DNA of 56,419 nucleotides from Prochlorococcus sp. AG-436-C13 (GCA_003212695.1 QCPC01000003.1:65141-121559), one strand, 5' to 3'. Positions 8,141 to 14,437 are shown, counted from the first letter of the stretch. The notes: a model not told the origin generated them from the sequence alone. Numbers and translations: made by a program.

Positions 8141-8536
8141 ATGACAATTTGCTCTATTCAAGAGCTGGAGACATCCAGCTTGCGGGAACTCCTGCGTAAA
8201 AATTGCCCTGACTTTGATCTTCAAGAATCTAACAGTTGCTTCCAAGCTGTTATAGAAAAATTTGAAGATTGCCCTGAAGGATTAGCTGACTTTGATACTT
8301 CAGATTGGCTCAATATGTGCGAGCCATACAACTATCAATTGTTGGATCGGTGGGAAGAAAATCAAGATGACATTATTCAAATGTTTGAAGAATTTAAAAT
8401 CGCCTACGGGTTCGAGACAACACTGGAAGCATTGCGATTTGAACTTATAGAACATCCACTTGACCTGGCTATGGCCATGACAAATGCAGCTATGACTTTT
8501 GCAGCCAGGACACTCTTAGCAGTCCTAGAGGAGTAG
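8141..8536 (+). CDS. Highly acidic element protein, unknown
   Basis: Unrecognised 131-residue protein with 28 Asp/Glu against 8 Lys/Arg (net about -20), three or more cysteines and a helical C-terminus (LDLAMAMTNAAMTFAARTLLAVLEE). Small, strongly acidic proteins of mobile elements are sometimes DNA mimics that block restriction or repressors, but no family motif is seen here and this is speculation. It is the first gene behind the operator-like palindrome, as expected for an early gene. Confidence 0.6.
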   Translation: MTICSIQELETSSLRELLRKNCPDFDLQESNSCFQAVIEKFEDCPEGLADFDTSDWLNMCEPYNYQLLDRWEENQDDIIQMFEEFKIAYGFETTLEALRFELIEHPLDLAMAMTNAAMTFAARTLLAVLEE

Positions 8537-8538
8537 GT

Positions 8539-8602
8539 CTGAGTTTACGTTTTTTGCTGTGGGTCGCTAGTTATTGCAGGAATTGCTGAGTTTACGTTTT
8601 TT
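8539..8602 (+). repeat. Two 17-bp direct repeats
   Basis: CTGAGTTTACGTTTTTT occurs at 8539-8555 and again at 8586-8602, 47 bp apart, in the gap between the acidic protein and the minimal recombinase. Possible roles are binding sites for the recombinase encoded just downstream, or an operator. Both copies are exact. Confidence 0.65.
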
Positions 8603-8665
8603 ATGCCAGTGATACCAGTTCAGTTGACCTTCTCTTTATTTCGTTAACTCAAGCCGTGATTAAAA

Positions 8666-9244
8666 ATGAAAATTGATGGACAAGGTCAGGCTGAAGTCTT
8701 AATGCCTGATGAACTAGAAAAACTTTTAGATAATGCTCCTTGCTCAAGAAGTAGGGCATTATTTGCTCTGATGATTTTCAGTGGTTCGAGAATTAGTGAG
8801 TCGCTCCAGCTTCGATGGGGAGCGATTCAAGAATCACAATTGATATTCAAAAGAGAAACAACAAAAACAAAAACTAGCCGTGAGATTCTTCTACATGATC
8901 GGGTAGTAACTGAATTAAAAAACTACAGGCAATATTGGATTTCTCGTTATAAGAAAGAGCCAACCTCCAGGGACTTTCTATTTGTGGGTCGCTTTGGTTT
9001 CTCAGAGCCATTAACTAGGCAATGGGCGCACAAGGTATGGAATAAATCAGTTAAGACAGCAGGTTTAAGGAAAGGAACAAGCTTACATACACCTCGACGA
9101 AGCCTTGCGACTCGAATGCACTCCAAAGGAATTGGCTTAAAAACTATTGCCAGCTTCACAGGGCATCAAAGCCTGGATCAATTATCTACTTACATCTCAG
9201 TTGACTTGAAGGAAAAGATGAAAGCTTTGGACGCTTTGACTTAA
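8666..9244 (+). CDS. Minimal tyrosine recombinase (catalytic domain only)
   Basis: A 192-residue protein consisting essentially of the catalytic domain: R42 (SGSRISESL), lysine in KTKTSRE (67-69), H141-TP-R144 box II, H167 (FTGHQS) and nucleophile Y176 (LSTYISV), so all active-site residues are present. It lacks the N-terminal core-binding domain of normal integrases. Compact recombinases of this type occur as XerD- or FimB-like resolvases and invertases. It may resolve element multimers, invert DNA or be a second integrase. It follows the acidic protein on the same strand with a repeat-bearing spacer. Confidence 0.88.
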   Translation: MKIDGQGQAEVLMPDELEKLLDNAPCSRSRALFALMIFSGSRISESLQLRWGAIQESQLIFKRETTKTKTSREILLHDRVVTELKNYRQYWISRYKKEPTSRDFLFVGRFGFSEPLTRQWAHKVWNKSVKTAGLRKGTSLHTPRRSLATRMHSKGIGLKTIASFTGHQSLDQLSTYISVDLKEKMKALDALT

Positions 9245-9245
9245 A

Positions 9246-9440
9246 GCTTCTGATCCTTCATAACCTTTGCTTCTGATCTTTCAGAAGCGAACATTCGCTT
9301 CACATCTTTGTGAAGCAAACTTATCTAACCTTCAAGGCCGAAAGGCACAACTGGTGAGGAACCACCAGTAACACCAACGGGTAATGACTTACTTGGGATG
9401 AAGGGGAAAGATGCCTGACCAAGTCCCCTCTTGGGTGGCG
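9246..9440. other. Hairpin cluster, candidate origin or structured RNA
   Basis: No gene, but stacked inverted repeats: GCTTCTGA-TCTT-TCAGAAGC at 9269-9288, GCGA-ACAT-TCGC at 9287-9298, and GCTTCACA-TCTT-TGTGAAGC at 9297-9316. The first and third are near copies sharing the TCTT loop. Further stems are ACTGGTG/CACCAGT (about 9351-9370) and AGGGGA/TCCCCT (about 9402-9430). It lies between the minimal recombinase and the replication genes, so a replication origin, a recombination site or a small RNA are candidates. Confidence 0.5.
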
Positions 9441-9455
9441 ACCCACTTCTTTCTT

Positions 9456-9677
9456 TTATGTATTAAAGGCGGGATTTCGATCTTCAACTTTGATAATCAA
9501 TTCCCATGGTGAAGTAGTTGGAATTGGATCATTAGCCCCAATAACATGAAGCTTCAACTCAGGTGGTTGAACTAGAGGAACGATCCGATTTAGTCGCTTT
9601 CTTAAATTTTCTAGCTCTCTTCTAGTAGACATGAATGGGCCGATACATTTCCTACAGTCTAAATGCAATTTTTTCAA
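9456..9677 (-). CDS. Small element protein with CxxC motif, unknown
   Basis: Unrecognised 73-residue reading frame beginning at TTG (9677); an ATG at 9632 would give a 58-residue protein lacking the CRKC motif. The sequence has a basic helical part (RRELENLRKRLNRIV) and a beta-like C-terminus. It lies downstream of the primase gene on the same strand, separated by the iteron-like repeats. Confidence 0.4.
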   Translation of the reverse strand: MKKLHLDCRKCIGPFMSTRRELENLRKRLNRIVPLVQPPELKLHVIGANDPIPTTSPWELIIKVEDRNPAFNT

Positions 9678-9800
9678 TGTGAAAATTCTATGGTGGTGAT
9701 TAGTTTTGCGCAGGGTAGTGTATGACTAAAGGATTTCAGGAAGTTCCACAAGGATAAATAAAATAAGTTAGTTATATCAGTTGTTTATAGATATTTAGTA

Positions 9801-9942
9801 TTTAGGATTTCACTGGGACTTTCTTGGGATTTCAGGATTTAGATAATCCCAATTTCCCAAATTAATCCCACCTAAATCCCGACTAAATTTCGTTAAAATC
9901 TATTGGTATCATTAACTCTTCTGGAGCTTTTTCCTAAATCCC
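9801..9942. repeat. Iteron-like GGGATTT/AAATCCC repeats
   Basis: A dense series of short related repeats: GGATTT at about 9805, GGGATTT at 9826-9832, GGATTT at 9835-9840, and on the other strand AATCCC at 9845-9850, 9864-9869, 9875-9880 and 9937-9942, plus variants GGGACT and TTTCCC. The two orientations face each other across about 9842. They lie directly downstream of the primase-helicase gene, where satellites and plasmids often keep their origin, so this is a candidate replication origin (inference). Confidence 0.5.
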
Positions 9943-12194
9943 TAGCGAATAGACTTACCCTGGCCTTCCAAATATTCTTTAATTTCATCCTGGTAAGTAG
10001 TCATATCAACTTGAAGTCTTTTGCAACCAGCTTTAGTTAAATACCACCTTTTCCGAGTGTTTTCAACGAGTTTTTGATTACGGATTGCGGTGAGGTTATT
10101 AGCGATAGTGTTTTTAACTCCACCATCAATACCCTCAGTAATTTCTTGAGTAGAAGCACCAGAGTCTTGTCTTATCCAAATTTGTTCAAGTATGAGAGTT
10201 GTTCTATCTTCTGCCTCTGCTGGAGGAACTAATTTATAAAGCCCATAGTTTTCATCCATGGTGATATTAAATTTCCTGGATTGTTCACCTCTTAGCTTTT
10301 GAATTTCTACCTCTGCATATTGGCCTAATTCCTTGTGTTCTTTTTTTCTCAGATTGATAATTGCATAAGGTATTTGAACAATATTTGAATTGCCTCCAGC
10401 AGCATCAATCCCCATATTTGCAACACTTGCACCAGGCTTAGGGTGATGTATCCAAATCAGGGCAACATTAAAGCGAGCTGCAATTGCTTGCATTAGTCGC
10501 ATTACAGTTCCTACGGGGCCAATACCAAAATCAATACCAGCAAGTTCCAGTATTTTTTTAAGTGAATCTAGAGCTAGTAGGCGGTAAGGAACACCAGTAG
10601 GATGACCACGCTCTAATTGATTCATTAGTTCATGGAGGTTGCTAATAGTGAAGCCCCAAGGTGGTTCACCTGTATCTTTATTTGCTCCCCAAAATGTAGT
10701 GTGCTTTTCCCATTCAGCTTGTTTAGGCGGTTTAAGTTTTTTGATATATGCCTGAGCCATACCTAGCGCCCCATCTTCACCATCAGAACCGCACCAAAGC
10801 GTTGCACCTTGATTCTCTATAGAAACACCATCTTCTTTATCAAAGAGGTTGTTATGGCCCGTAAAAACGGCATAAGAAAGAGCCAGGGCAAATGTAGTTT
10901 TACCTGCACCAGCAGGCCCATAAATAACATGATCTCTACCAGCAAGAGTGAAGCCTTTTAGCTGAGGTTTTAACTCTTCATTTGGTGCAAGTTGAGAACC
11001 TAATGTTCTATGTTTGCGCTCGCCTCCATGATTACCAAGAGGTAGACCATGCTCTTCAGCGAATAATTCAAATAATCTTTTATCAACTTCTTCTTTGGGG
11101 ATTCTACGGCCGTATAAACGAGATCTTAAATAATGCCTTTTGTTCCAAGAGCCATTTGATTTTTCTAATTGATAAAGCTCTTCAACAATCTCGGCAATTT
11201 CTTGAACAGGGTCTTTCTGCTCAACTTGTTCTTCTTTATCGGGGAAATCAATCAGTCCTTGAGGGGATTTTTTACAGTAGTGGCCAAAAAAGGTATCTAT
11301 TGTAATTCCATCATTTCTACCTTTAAAACTCGCCCAAGTTTTATAGCAATCATCATCACCTTTGAAGTTACTTTGCAAAGCACTCCAATCTCTCCAATGC
11401 TCATAGTGCATCCAGTCATCACCTAATTCCCAAGACAAGTGATGTAGAGCCATTCCAATATCAAGCCAAGCCTTTCTGGGATATTCAAAATCCTCATTGT
11501 TGTCCTGAGGCGTTAAGTATCTTTCAAGGTGTGATTCAACCCTTGAAGAGTCATTAACTCCTTTCTCGTAAGATCTTCTGAACTTAAATAAATTTGCTTT
11601 AGGTGGAACCTTAGGAGCAGATAATTCAGCCCATTTTTCAAGAAACCATTCTGGAGCTACTGCTATATCAACTTGAGCAGGAGAACGACCTGTTAGCCAT
11701 TGATATTGTCTTCCTGAGTCATGCAGTCCAGCTATCACACTTTGACCAGTCCATAGGATTTGGCACTTACTACAATTATCTTTTTGAAGATCAATCTGAT
11801 CAACGACACCCCACCATTGTTCTGGAACTCTTAGTACCAACTGATAACGACCAGGAGTACCAGAAGTCCAGGTAACAGTCTTAGGTAAGTCTTTTATGCT
11901 ACGGCCGATTTTATCTTCAAAACTTTCTGGAGCGTCTTCACCATCAGGATCAATAAAAACTAATCCATTACCTTTAACACCATGAAGACAACCAACACCA
12001 GTCTTCTTGATTTTGCAAACTTCTTCAAGGCTGTAGGGCCAATCTATCCATTTTTTACCATTTGGGGGTTTTAAAGGAGCTTTTGGATTTATCTCCCATT
12101 TTCCAGTGACTTCATCCTTTACCGATAATCCAAGAGGAACAAGCCGACAATATTCTGGGAGACCTTTTAAATGTTCTTTTAAATCAGCAGCCAT
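9942..12194 (-). CDS. Primase-polymerase / RepA-type helicase replication protein
   Basis: A 750-residue multidomain replication protein. Residues about 10-190 form a prim-pol (bifunctional primase/polymerase) domain with acidic metal ligands in FIDPDGED (D82, D84). About 225-305 match a PriCT-type domain (W..IGMALHH...CYKTWASFKG). About 400-650 form a RecA-like helicase with Walker A GPAGAGKT (426-433), Walker B LLALDS (D543) and WIHHPKPG (581-588). About 665-735 is a winged-helix end. It would prime and unwind the excised element, comparable in logic to the P4 alpha protein. The RHH gene upstream overlaps it by 11 bp. Confidence 0.9.
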   Translation of the reverse strand: MAADLKEHLKGLPEYCRLVPLGLSVKDEVTGKWEINPKAPLKPPNGKKWIDWPYSLEEVCKIKKTGVGCLHGVKGNGLVFIDPDGEDAPESFEDKIGRSIKDLPKTVTWTSGTPGRYQLVLRVPEQWWGVVDQIDLQKDNCSKCQILWTGQSVIAGLHDSGRQYQWLTGRSPAQVDIAVAPEWFLEKWAELSAPKVPPKANLFKFRRSYEKGVNDSSRVESHLERYLTPQDNNEDFEYPRKAWLDIGMALHHLSWELGDDWMHYEHWRDWSALQSNFKGDDDCYKTWASFKGRNDGITIDTFFGHYCKKSPQGLIDFPDKEEQVEQKDPVQEIAEIVEELYQLEKSNGSWNKRHYLRSRLYGRRIPKEEVDKRLFELFAEEHGLPLGNHGGERKHRTLGSQLAPNEELKPQLKGFTLAGRDHVIYGPAGAGKTTFALALSYAVFTGHNNLFDKEDGVSIENQGATLWCGSDGEDGALGMAQAYIKKLKPPKQAEWEKHTTFWGANKDTGEPPWGFTISNLHELMNQLERGHPTGVPYRLLALDSLKKILELAGIDFGIGPVGTVMRLMQAIAARFNVALIWIHHPKPGASVANMGIDAAGGNSNIVQIPYAIINLRKKEHKELGQYAEVEIQKLRGEQSRKFNITMDENYGLYKLVPPAEAEDRTTLILEQIWIRQDSGASTQEITEGIDGGVKNTIANNLTAIRNQKLVENTRKRWYLTKAGCKRLQVDMTTYQDEIKEYLEGQGKSIR

Positions 12195-12390
12195 CTCTTC
12201 TGAAGCCCTCCTGCTCTGCCGCCCAGGTCAAGAGCCTTCTTATAACTGCGCCATAATCTCTCTTTTCCATCAAAGCTTGAGTACGTAGCCACGTATTCAA
12301 AGGTTTACTACAACGGAAATTCATATGTTGATTAGTTGGCGCACCAAAAACCTCGGAGCGATAAAAATCTTCTTTTTCTTGTGCGTTCAC
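12184..12390 (-). CDS. Ribbon-helix-helix (CopG-like) small protein
   Basis: A 68-residue protein whose MNFRCSKPLNTWLRTQALMEKRDYGAVIRRLLTWAAEQEG portion has the strand-helix-helix spacing of RHH regulators. The start is GTG at 12390; an internal ATG at M23 is an alternative that leaves just the RHH fold. It overlaps the primase gene by 11 bp, implying translational coupling and probably copy-number or expression control of replication. A TTAAC-G-GTTAA palindrome just upstream (about 12408-12418) is a possible operator. Confidence 0.65.
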   Translation of the reverse strand: MNAQEKEDFYRSEVFGAPTNQHMNFRCSKPLNTWLRTQALMEKRDYGAVIRRLLTWAAEQEGFRRDGC

Positions 12391-12420
12391 AGTTTATTAA
12401 CGGTTAATATAGAAATAGTA

Positions 12421-12460
12421 AACAAAAAGTAGGGAGGTTAGTTAACATTTAACCTCCCTA
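12421..12460 (-). terminator. Rho-independent terminator of the excisionase operon
   Basis: Read on the minus strand, a perfect 11-bp stem (TAGGGAGGTTA, arms 12430-12440 and 12450-12460) with a 9-nt loop is followed by C-TTTTTGTTT. It lies 56 bp past the stop codon of the excisionase-like gene at 12516 and separates that operon from the RHH/primase operon. Confidence 0.85.
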
Positions 12461-12515
12461 ATCGTTAAACTAAAGATTACAAGAATTTATAAGAAATTAC
12501 TTGAACTAATAGACA

Positions 12516-12806
12516 CTAACTAAAGCCAATATTTTCTTCATAGTGACGTTTTACCTTTTCAGAATCGAACTTATAAATGTTGTACTTACCCCGTTTCTTA
12601 GCCTTGATCATTTCGTCTGGGAACTTGCCTTGATGCACCAGATTTAAAATGCTCCTTTGTGACATGCCAAGCATCTTGGCTAATTCAGCAGAGCTAACCC
12701 ACTTATGAACTGGAGGTTTTACTCCCCCATAACCATTAACTTTTTCAGTTAAATGTTGAACAACTCCAATAAGGAGATCCACTTTTTGTTCAAGATTGCT
12801 GGTCAT
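12516..12806 (-). CDS. xis: Excisionase-like helix-turn-helix protein
   Basis: A 96-residue protein from the ATG at 12806, which overlaps the upstream gene's TGA; a GTG two codons earlier (12812) is possible. Residues 1-30 form a leucine-rich helix (LEQKVDLLIGVVQHLTEKV). About 37-85 form a winged HTH of the MerR/excisionase class (SSAELAKMLGMSQRSILNLVHQGKFP...KYNIYKFDSEKVKRHY). Such proteins are recombination directionality factors or regulators. It is the last gene of a four-gene coupled operon and has its own terminator. Confidence 0.78.
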   Translation of the reverse strand: MTSNLEQKVDLLIGVVQHLTEKVNGYGGVKPPVHKWVSSAELAKMLGMSQRSILNLVHQGKFPDEMIKAKKRGKYNIYKFDSEKVKRHYEENIGFS

Positions 12807-13003
12807 CACCACTGCCCCTCCCCTATGTAGTTGTAGCTCTCAAAAAGGATTTTCTTGTAATTCTCAATTGCATCGAGATGGTGTTTCACCTCTTTTAGCT
12901 TTTCTTGTCGATAGAATTTTTCGGCATCTTTAATGCAGAAACGGTGCATCTCAATTGCTTCCAAACAAGATTTCTTGCTTGGGGTTGGATTCTTTCTAGC
13001 CAT
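12806..13003 (-). CDS. Small element protein in excisionase operon, unknown
   Basis: A 65-residue protein starting MARKNPTPSKK; the frame extends further upstream to 13057, but the preceding residues overlap another gene and the ATG at 13003 follows a purine-rich CGGGAGGG. It is helical and basic (RFCIKDAEKFYRQEKLKEVKHHLDAIENYKK). Its start overlaps the stop of the 53-aa gene and its stop overlaps the excisionase start. The MARKN N-terminus is shared with the 70-aa protein at 13163. Confidence 0.6.
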   Translation of the reverse strand: MARKNPTPSKKSCLEAIEMHRFCIKDAEKFYRQEKLKEVKHHLDAIENYKKILFESYNYIGEGQW

Positions 13004-13157
13004 CATCCCTCCCGAAATCAGTAGGACAGTCAGCCAGGATCCTCCAGCAATAATCACTGCCGAAATAACGCAGGTTCAGATAGTCCTGCGCATCTTGATA
13101 ATTTGGAAAGACACGCTCTCCAATCCTCCAAATAGGAGAAATTTTTAACTCTTCCAT
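12996..13157 (-). CDS. 53-residue element protein, unknown
   Basis: An unannounced short frame from ATG 13157 to TAG 12996, beginning MEELKISPIWRIGERVFPNY and ending DFGRDDG. Support comes from packing: it begins 5 bp after the stop of the 70-aa gene and its last codons overlap the start of the 65-aa gene. No strong ribosome binding site is seen, so translational coupling is likely. No family is recognised. Confidence 0.55.
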   Translation of the reverse strand: MEELKISPIWRIGERVFPNYQDAQDYLNLRYFGSDYCWRILADCPTDFGRDDG

Positions 13158-13162
13158 TACTG

Positions 13163-13375
13163 TTACGCAGATATTCCCTTTGCCTTGATGACTTCATTTA
13201 AAACAGGTACGTTTCCCTCTTCCCATTTGATGCCATTGTATTTTTCCTGAGAAACAAAAGCATCCCAAGCCTTAGGAGATTCTTCTGTATTAGGTGAATA
13301 CTTAACTTCTATTGGAGTTCCATCTCTTAAAAGAGATTGATTCTTTTGAGGATAACGATTGTTCTTACGAGCCAT
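13163..13375 (-). CDS. First gene of the excisionase operon, unknown
   Basis: Unrecognised 70-residue basic protein (MARKNNRYPQKNQSLL... ending IKAKGISA). It heads a compact operon of four small genes reading leftward to the excisionase-like gene. It resembles a small DNA- or RNA-associated protein only by charge. The promoter should lie in 13376-13436. Confidence 0.55.
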   Translation of the reverse strand: MARKNNRYPQKNQSLLRDGTPIEVKYSPNTEESPKAWDAFVSQEKYNGIKWEEGNVPVLNEVIKAKGISA

Positions 13376-13436
13376 ACATAGGTAGGGGTTGTCAGATATC
13401 GCCCGTCATCCCGTTGAGATAATTCTCGTCAGTAGG

Positions 13437-13488
13437 AAGAGTTTTAAAAAAAACTCTTTGAAGGTTCCAACCTTCGCTTGGTGCCAAG
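13437..13488. other. Three consecutive perfect hairpins before tRNA-Ser
   Basis: AAGAGTTTT-AAAA-AAAACTCTT (13437-13458), GAAGGTT-CC-AACCTTC (13460-13475) and CTTGG-TG-CCAAG (13477-13488) stand back to back about 70 bp upstream of the complete tRNA. The first ends in a short T run and may insulate the tRNA promoter. The split gene's upstream copy (4737-4812) lacks these hairpins, so they belong to the element. Confidence 0.55.
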
Positions 13489-13558
13489 TTAACCCGAAAA
13501 TTCTAAATTTCAAGTAATTGCTTGAAATTTGCTGAACCAAGCCTGTAATATCAAAAGT

Positions 13559-13645
13559 GGAGAGTTGGTCGAGTGGTTTATGGCTCTGGTCTTGAAAACC
13601 AGCAGGGATGCAAGTCCCTCGGGGGTTCGAATCCCCCACTCTCCG
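13559..13645 (+). tRNA. trnS-UGA: tRNA-Ser(UGA), complete, carried by the element
   Basis: An 87-nt class II tRNA. The acceptor GGAGAGT (13559-13565) pairs with ACTCTCC (13638-13644) before discriminator G13645. The anticodon stem CTGGT/ACCAG encloses loop CTTGAAA with anticodon TGA at 13593-13595. The long variable arm AGGGA-TGCAAG-TCCCT and the T arm GGGGG-TTCGAAT-CCCCC are intact; CCA is not encoded. It lies inside the two att cores, so it travels with the element and presumably supplies tRNA-Ser(UGA) while the host gene is split. Its upstream 75 bp are homologous to the host promoter region at 4737-4812. Confidence 0.95.
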
Positions 13646-13706
13646 TTCTATAACGGGGATACAGGCCATATTTGATTGTATTTAATATCCCTCTATTTAT
13701 TAATTA

Positions 13707-13811
13707 GTGACCAAAAGTTGACCGAATTGGATAATACTTTAGAAAATTTCCAAAAAAATAAGCAATTTTACGACAAATAATCACATGTAAATTTCGGTCA
13801 TCCTTCGGTCT
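13707..13811. repeat. Paired GGTCA repeats, right end
   Basis: Inverted copies (GTGACC at 13707-13712, TTGACC at 13718-13723) and direct copies (CGGTCA at 13795-13800, CGGTCT at 13806-13811) form two pairs, each 11 bp apart. They mirror the two pairs at the left end (4994-5040) and lie between the complete tRNA and the right att core, which supports 13861 as the element's true boundary. Confidence 0.6.
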
Positions 13812-13860
13812 TTTTACTTCAAAAGAATCCTATAATCCATTGGTATGACTAAAGCGTCTA

Positions 13861-13919
13861 TAGTCTTGAAAACTAGCAAGGGTGCAAGTCCTTCGGGGGT
13901 TCGAATCCCCCACTCTCCG
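13861..13919 (+). pseudogene. 3' half of the split host tRNA-Ser(UGA), with right att core
   Basis: Starts with the 15-bp core TAGTCTTGAAAACTA (13861-13875) and continues through variable arm, T arm and acceptor to the discriminator, close to but distinct from the intact copy (AAGGG-TGCAAG-TCCTT variable arm instead of AGGGA/TCCCT). Sequence 5' of the core is unrelated to a tRNA. Combined with 4813-4840 it gives perfectly paired acceptor and anticodon (CTAGT/ACTAG) stems, so this is the displaced host 3' half. Confidence 0.85.
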
Positions 13920-13981
13920 TTCTATTACGGAGTTGCTAGTCGTATTAGCTGAAAATAAAAAAAAGAAGAGGCGCACCACAT

Positions 13982-14224
13982 TTATGACAGCCGGTAGGGA
14001 TCTTTTTCATTTACTTTTTTTGACCAGTCGCATTGACTTGCATATCTTTCATAGATGATCGCTAAGCCTTCATCAACTAGATATTCTTGAATATTCGTCC
14101 CATCTATAGATAGTTCAGCGACTGTTCGTTGATAACACTCTTTAGTCATTCTTTTAATACACACTGCTTCTCCAGCAATTAATACATTGAGATAGTCTCT
14201 AGCTTCTTTGACTGGAAATAGGTG
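13982..14224 (-). pseudogene. Truncated staphylococcal nuclease-like gene (C-terminal part)
   Basis: The minus-strand frame reads F-P-V-K-E-A-R-D-Y-L-N-V-L-I then ECYQRTVAELSIDG, NIQEYLVDEGLAIIYERY and DPYRLS, matching the C-terminal half of thermonuclease-fold proteins (the arginine in YQRTVAEL corresponds to the family's YGR arginine). A stop at 14225 cuts the frame, and the first half with the other catalytic Arg and Glu is missing, so it is a 5'-truncated remnant. A start at GTG 14164 would give 60 residues. It sits 60 bp beyond the right end of the element, probably damaged by earlier island turnover. Confidence 0.65.
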
Positions 14225-14284
14225 TTATGACGTATTTAAAATAATAGCCGGAAAAGCTAATTTTACTTAATCACATTTCCTTCA

Positions 14285-14437
14285 ATGTACTCACAAGAAT
14301 TAAATGACTTCATTGACGATTGCTTTATAGCAAAAGATCCTATTTGTGAGTCCAGCTCGAAGGAAGTAGTCGAACTAGACCCTTTTACTCATGCTCTAAT
14401 TAAAAAAATCATAACGACTAACAACAAAAGCACCTAG
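14285..14437 (+). CDS. Small protein with DDCF motif
   Basis: A 50-residue frame beginning MYSQELNDFIDDCF. Its start resembles the protein at 14899-15099 (EFDPIVDDCFLEAG), suggesting a small paralogous pair. No ribosome binding site or known family is evident. Confidence 0.4.
   Translation: MYSQELNDFIDDCFIAKDPICESSSKEVVELDPFTHALIKKIITTNNKST

Larger units (their letters stand above)
4841..13875. mobile_element. Tycheposon-like / phage-satellite-like integrative element in tRNA-Ser(UGA)
   Basis: About 9.0 kb bounded by identical 15-bp direct repeats (TAGTCTTGAAAACTA at 4841-4855 and 13861-13875) that correspond to the anticodon stem-loop of a tRNA-Ser gene. Contents: tyrosine recombinase at the left end, terminase-small-subunit-like operon, acidic protein and minimal tyrosine recombinase, hairpin cluster, iteron-like repeats, primase-polymerase/helicase, RHH protein, excisionase-like operon and a complete tRNA-Ser(UGA). 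By eye its genes are richer in GC than the surrounding chromosome. No capsid, portal, large terminase or lysis gene is present, so it would need a helper phage or vesicles to move between cells. The gene set and tRNA location match what is known of Prochlorococcus tycheposons; assignment to that family is inference. Confidence 0.85.

Noticed and set aside
13406-13669. Minus-strand 87-aa open frame overlapping tRNA-Ser
   Set aside because: It runs across the complete tRNA and the hairpins upstream; such frames are common through structured RNA genes and no start signal is present.
13559-13919. A separate tiny element between the complete tRNA and the 3' half
   Set aside because: The core at 13861 matches 4841 exactly and the intact copy only at 13 of 15 positions, and the GGTCA pairs point to 4841-13875 as the unit.
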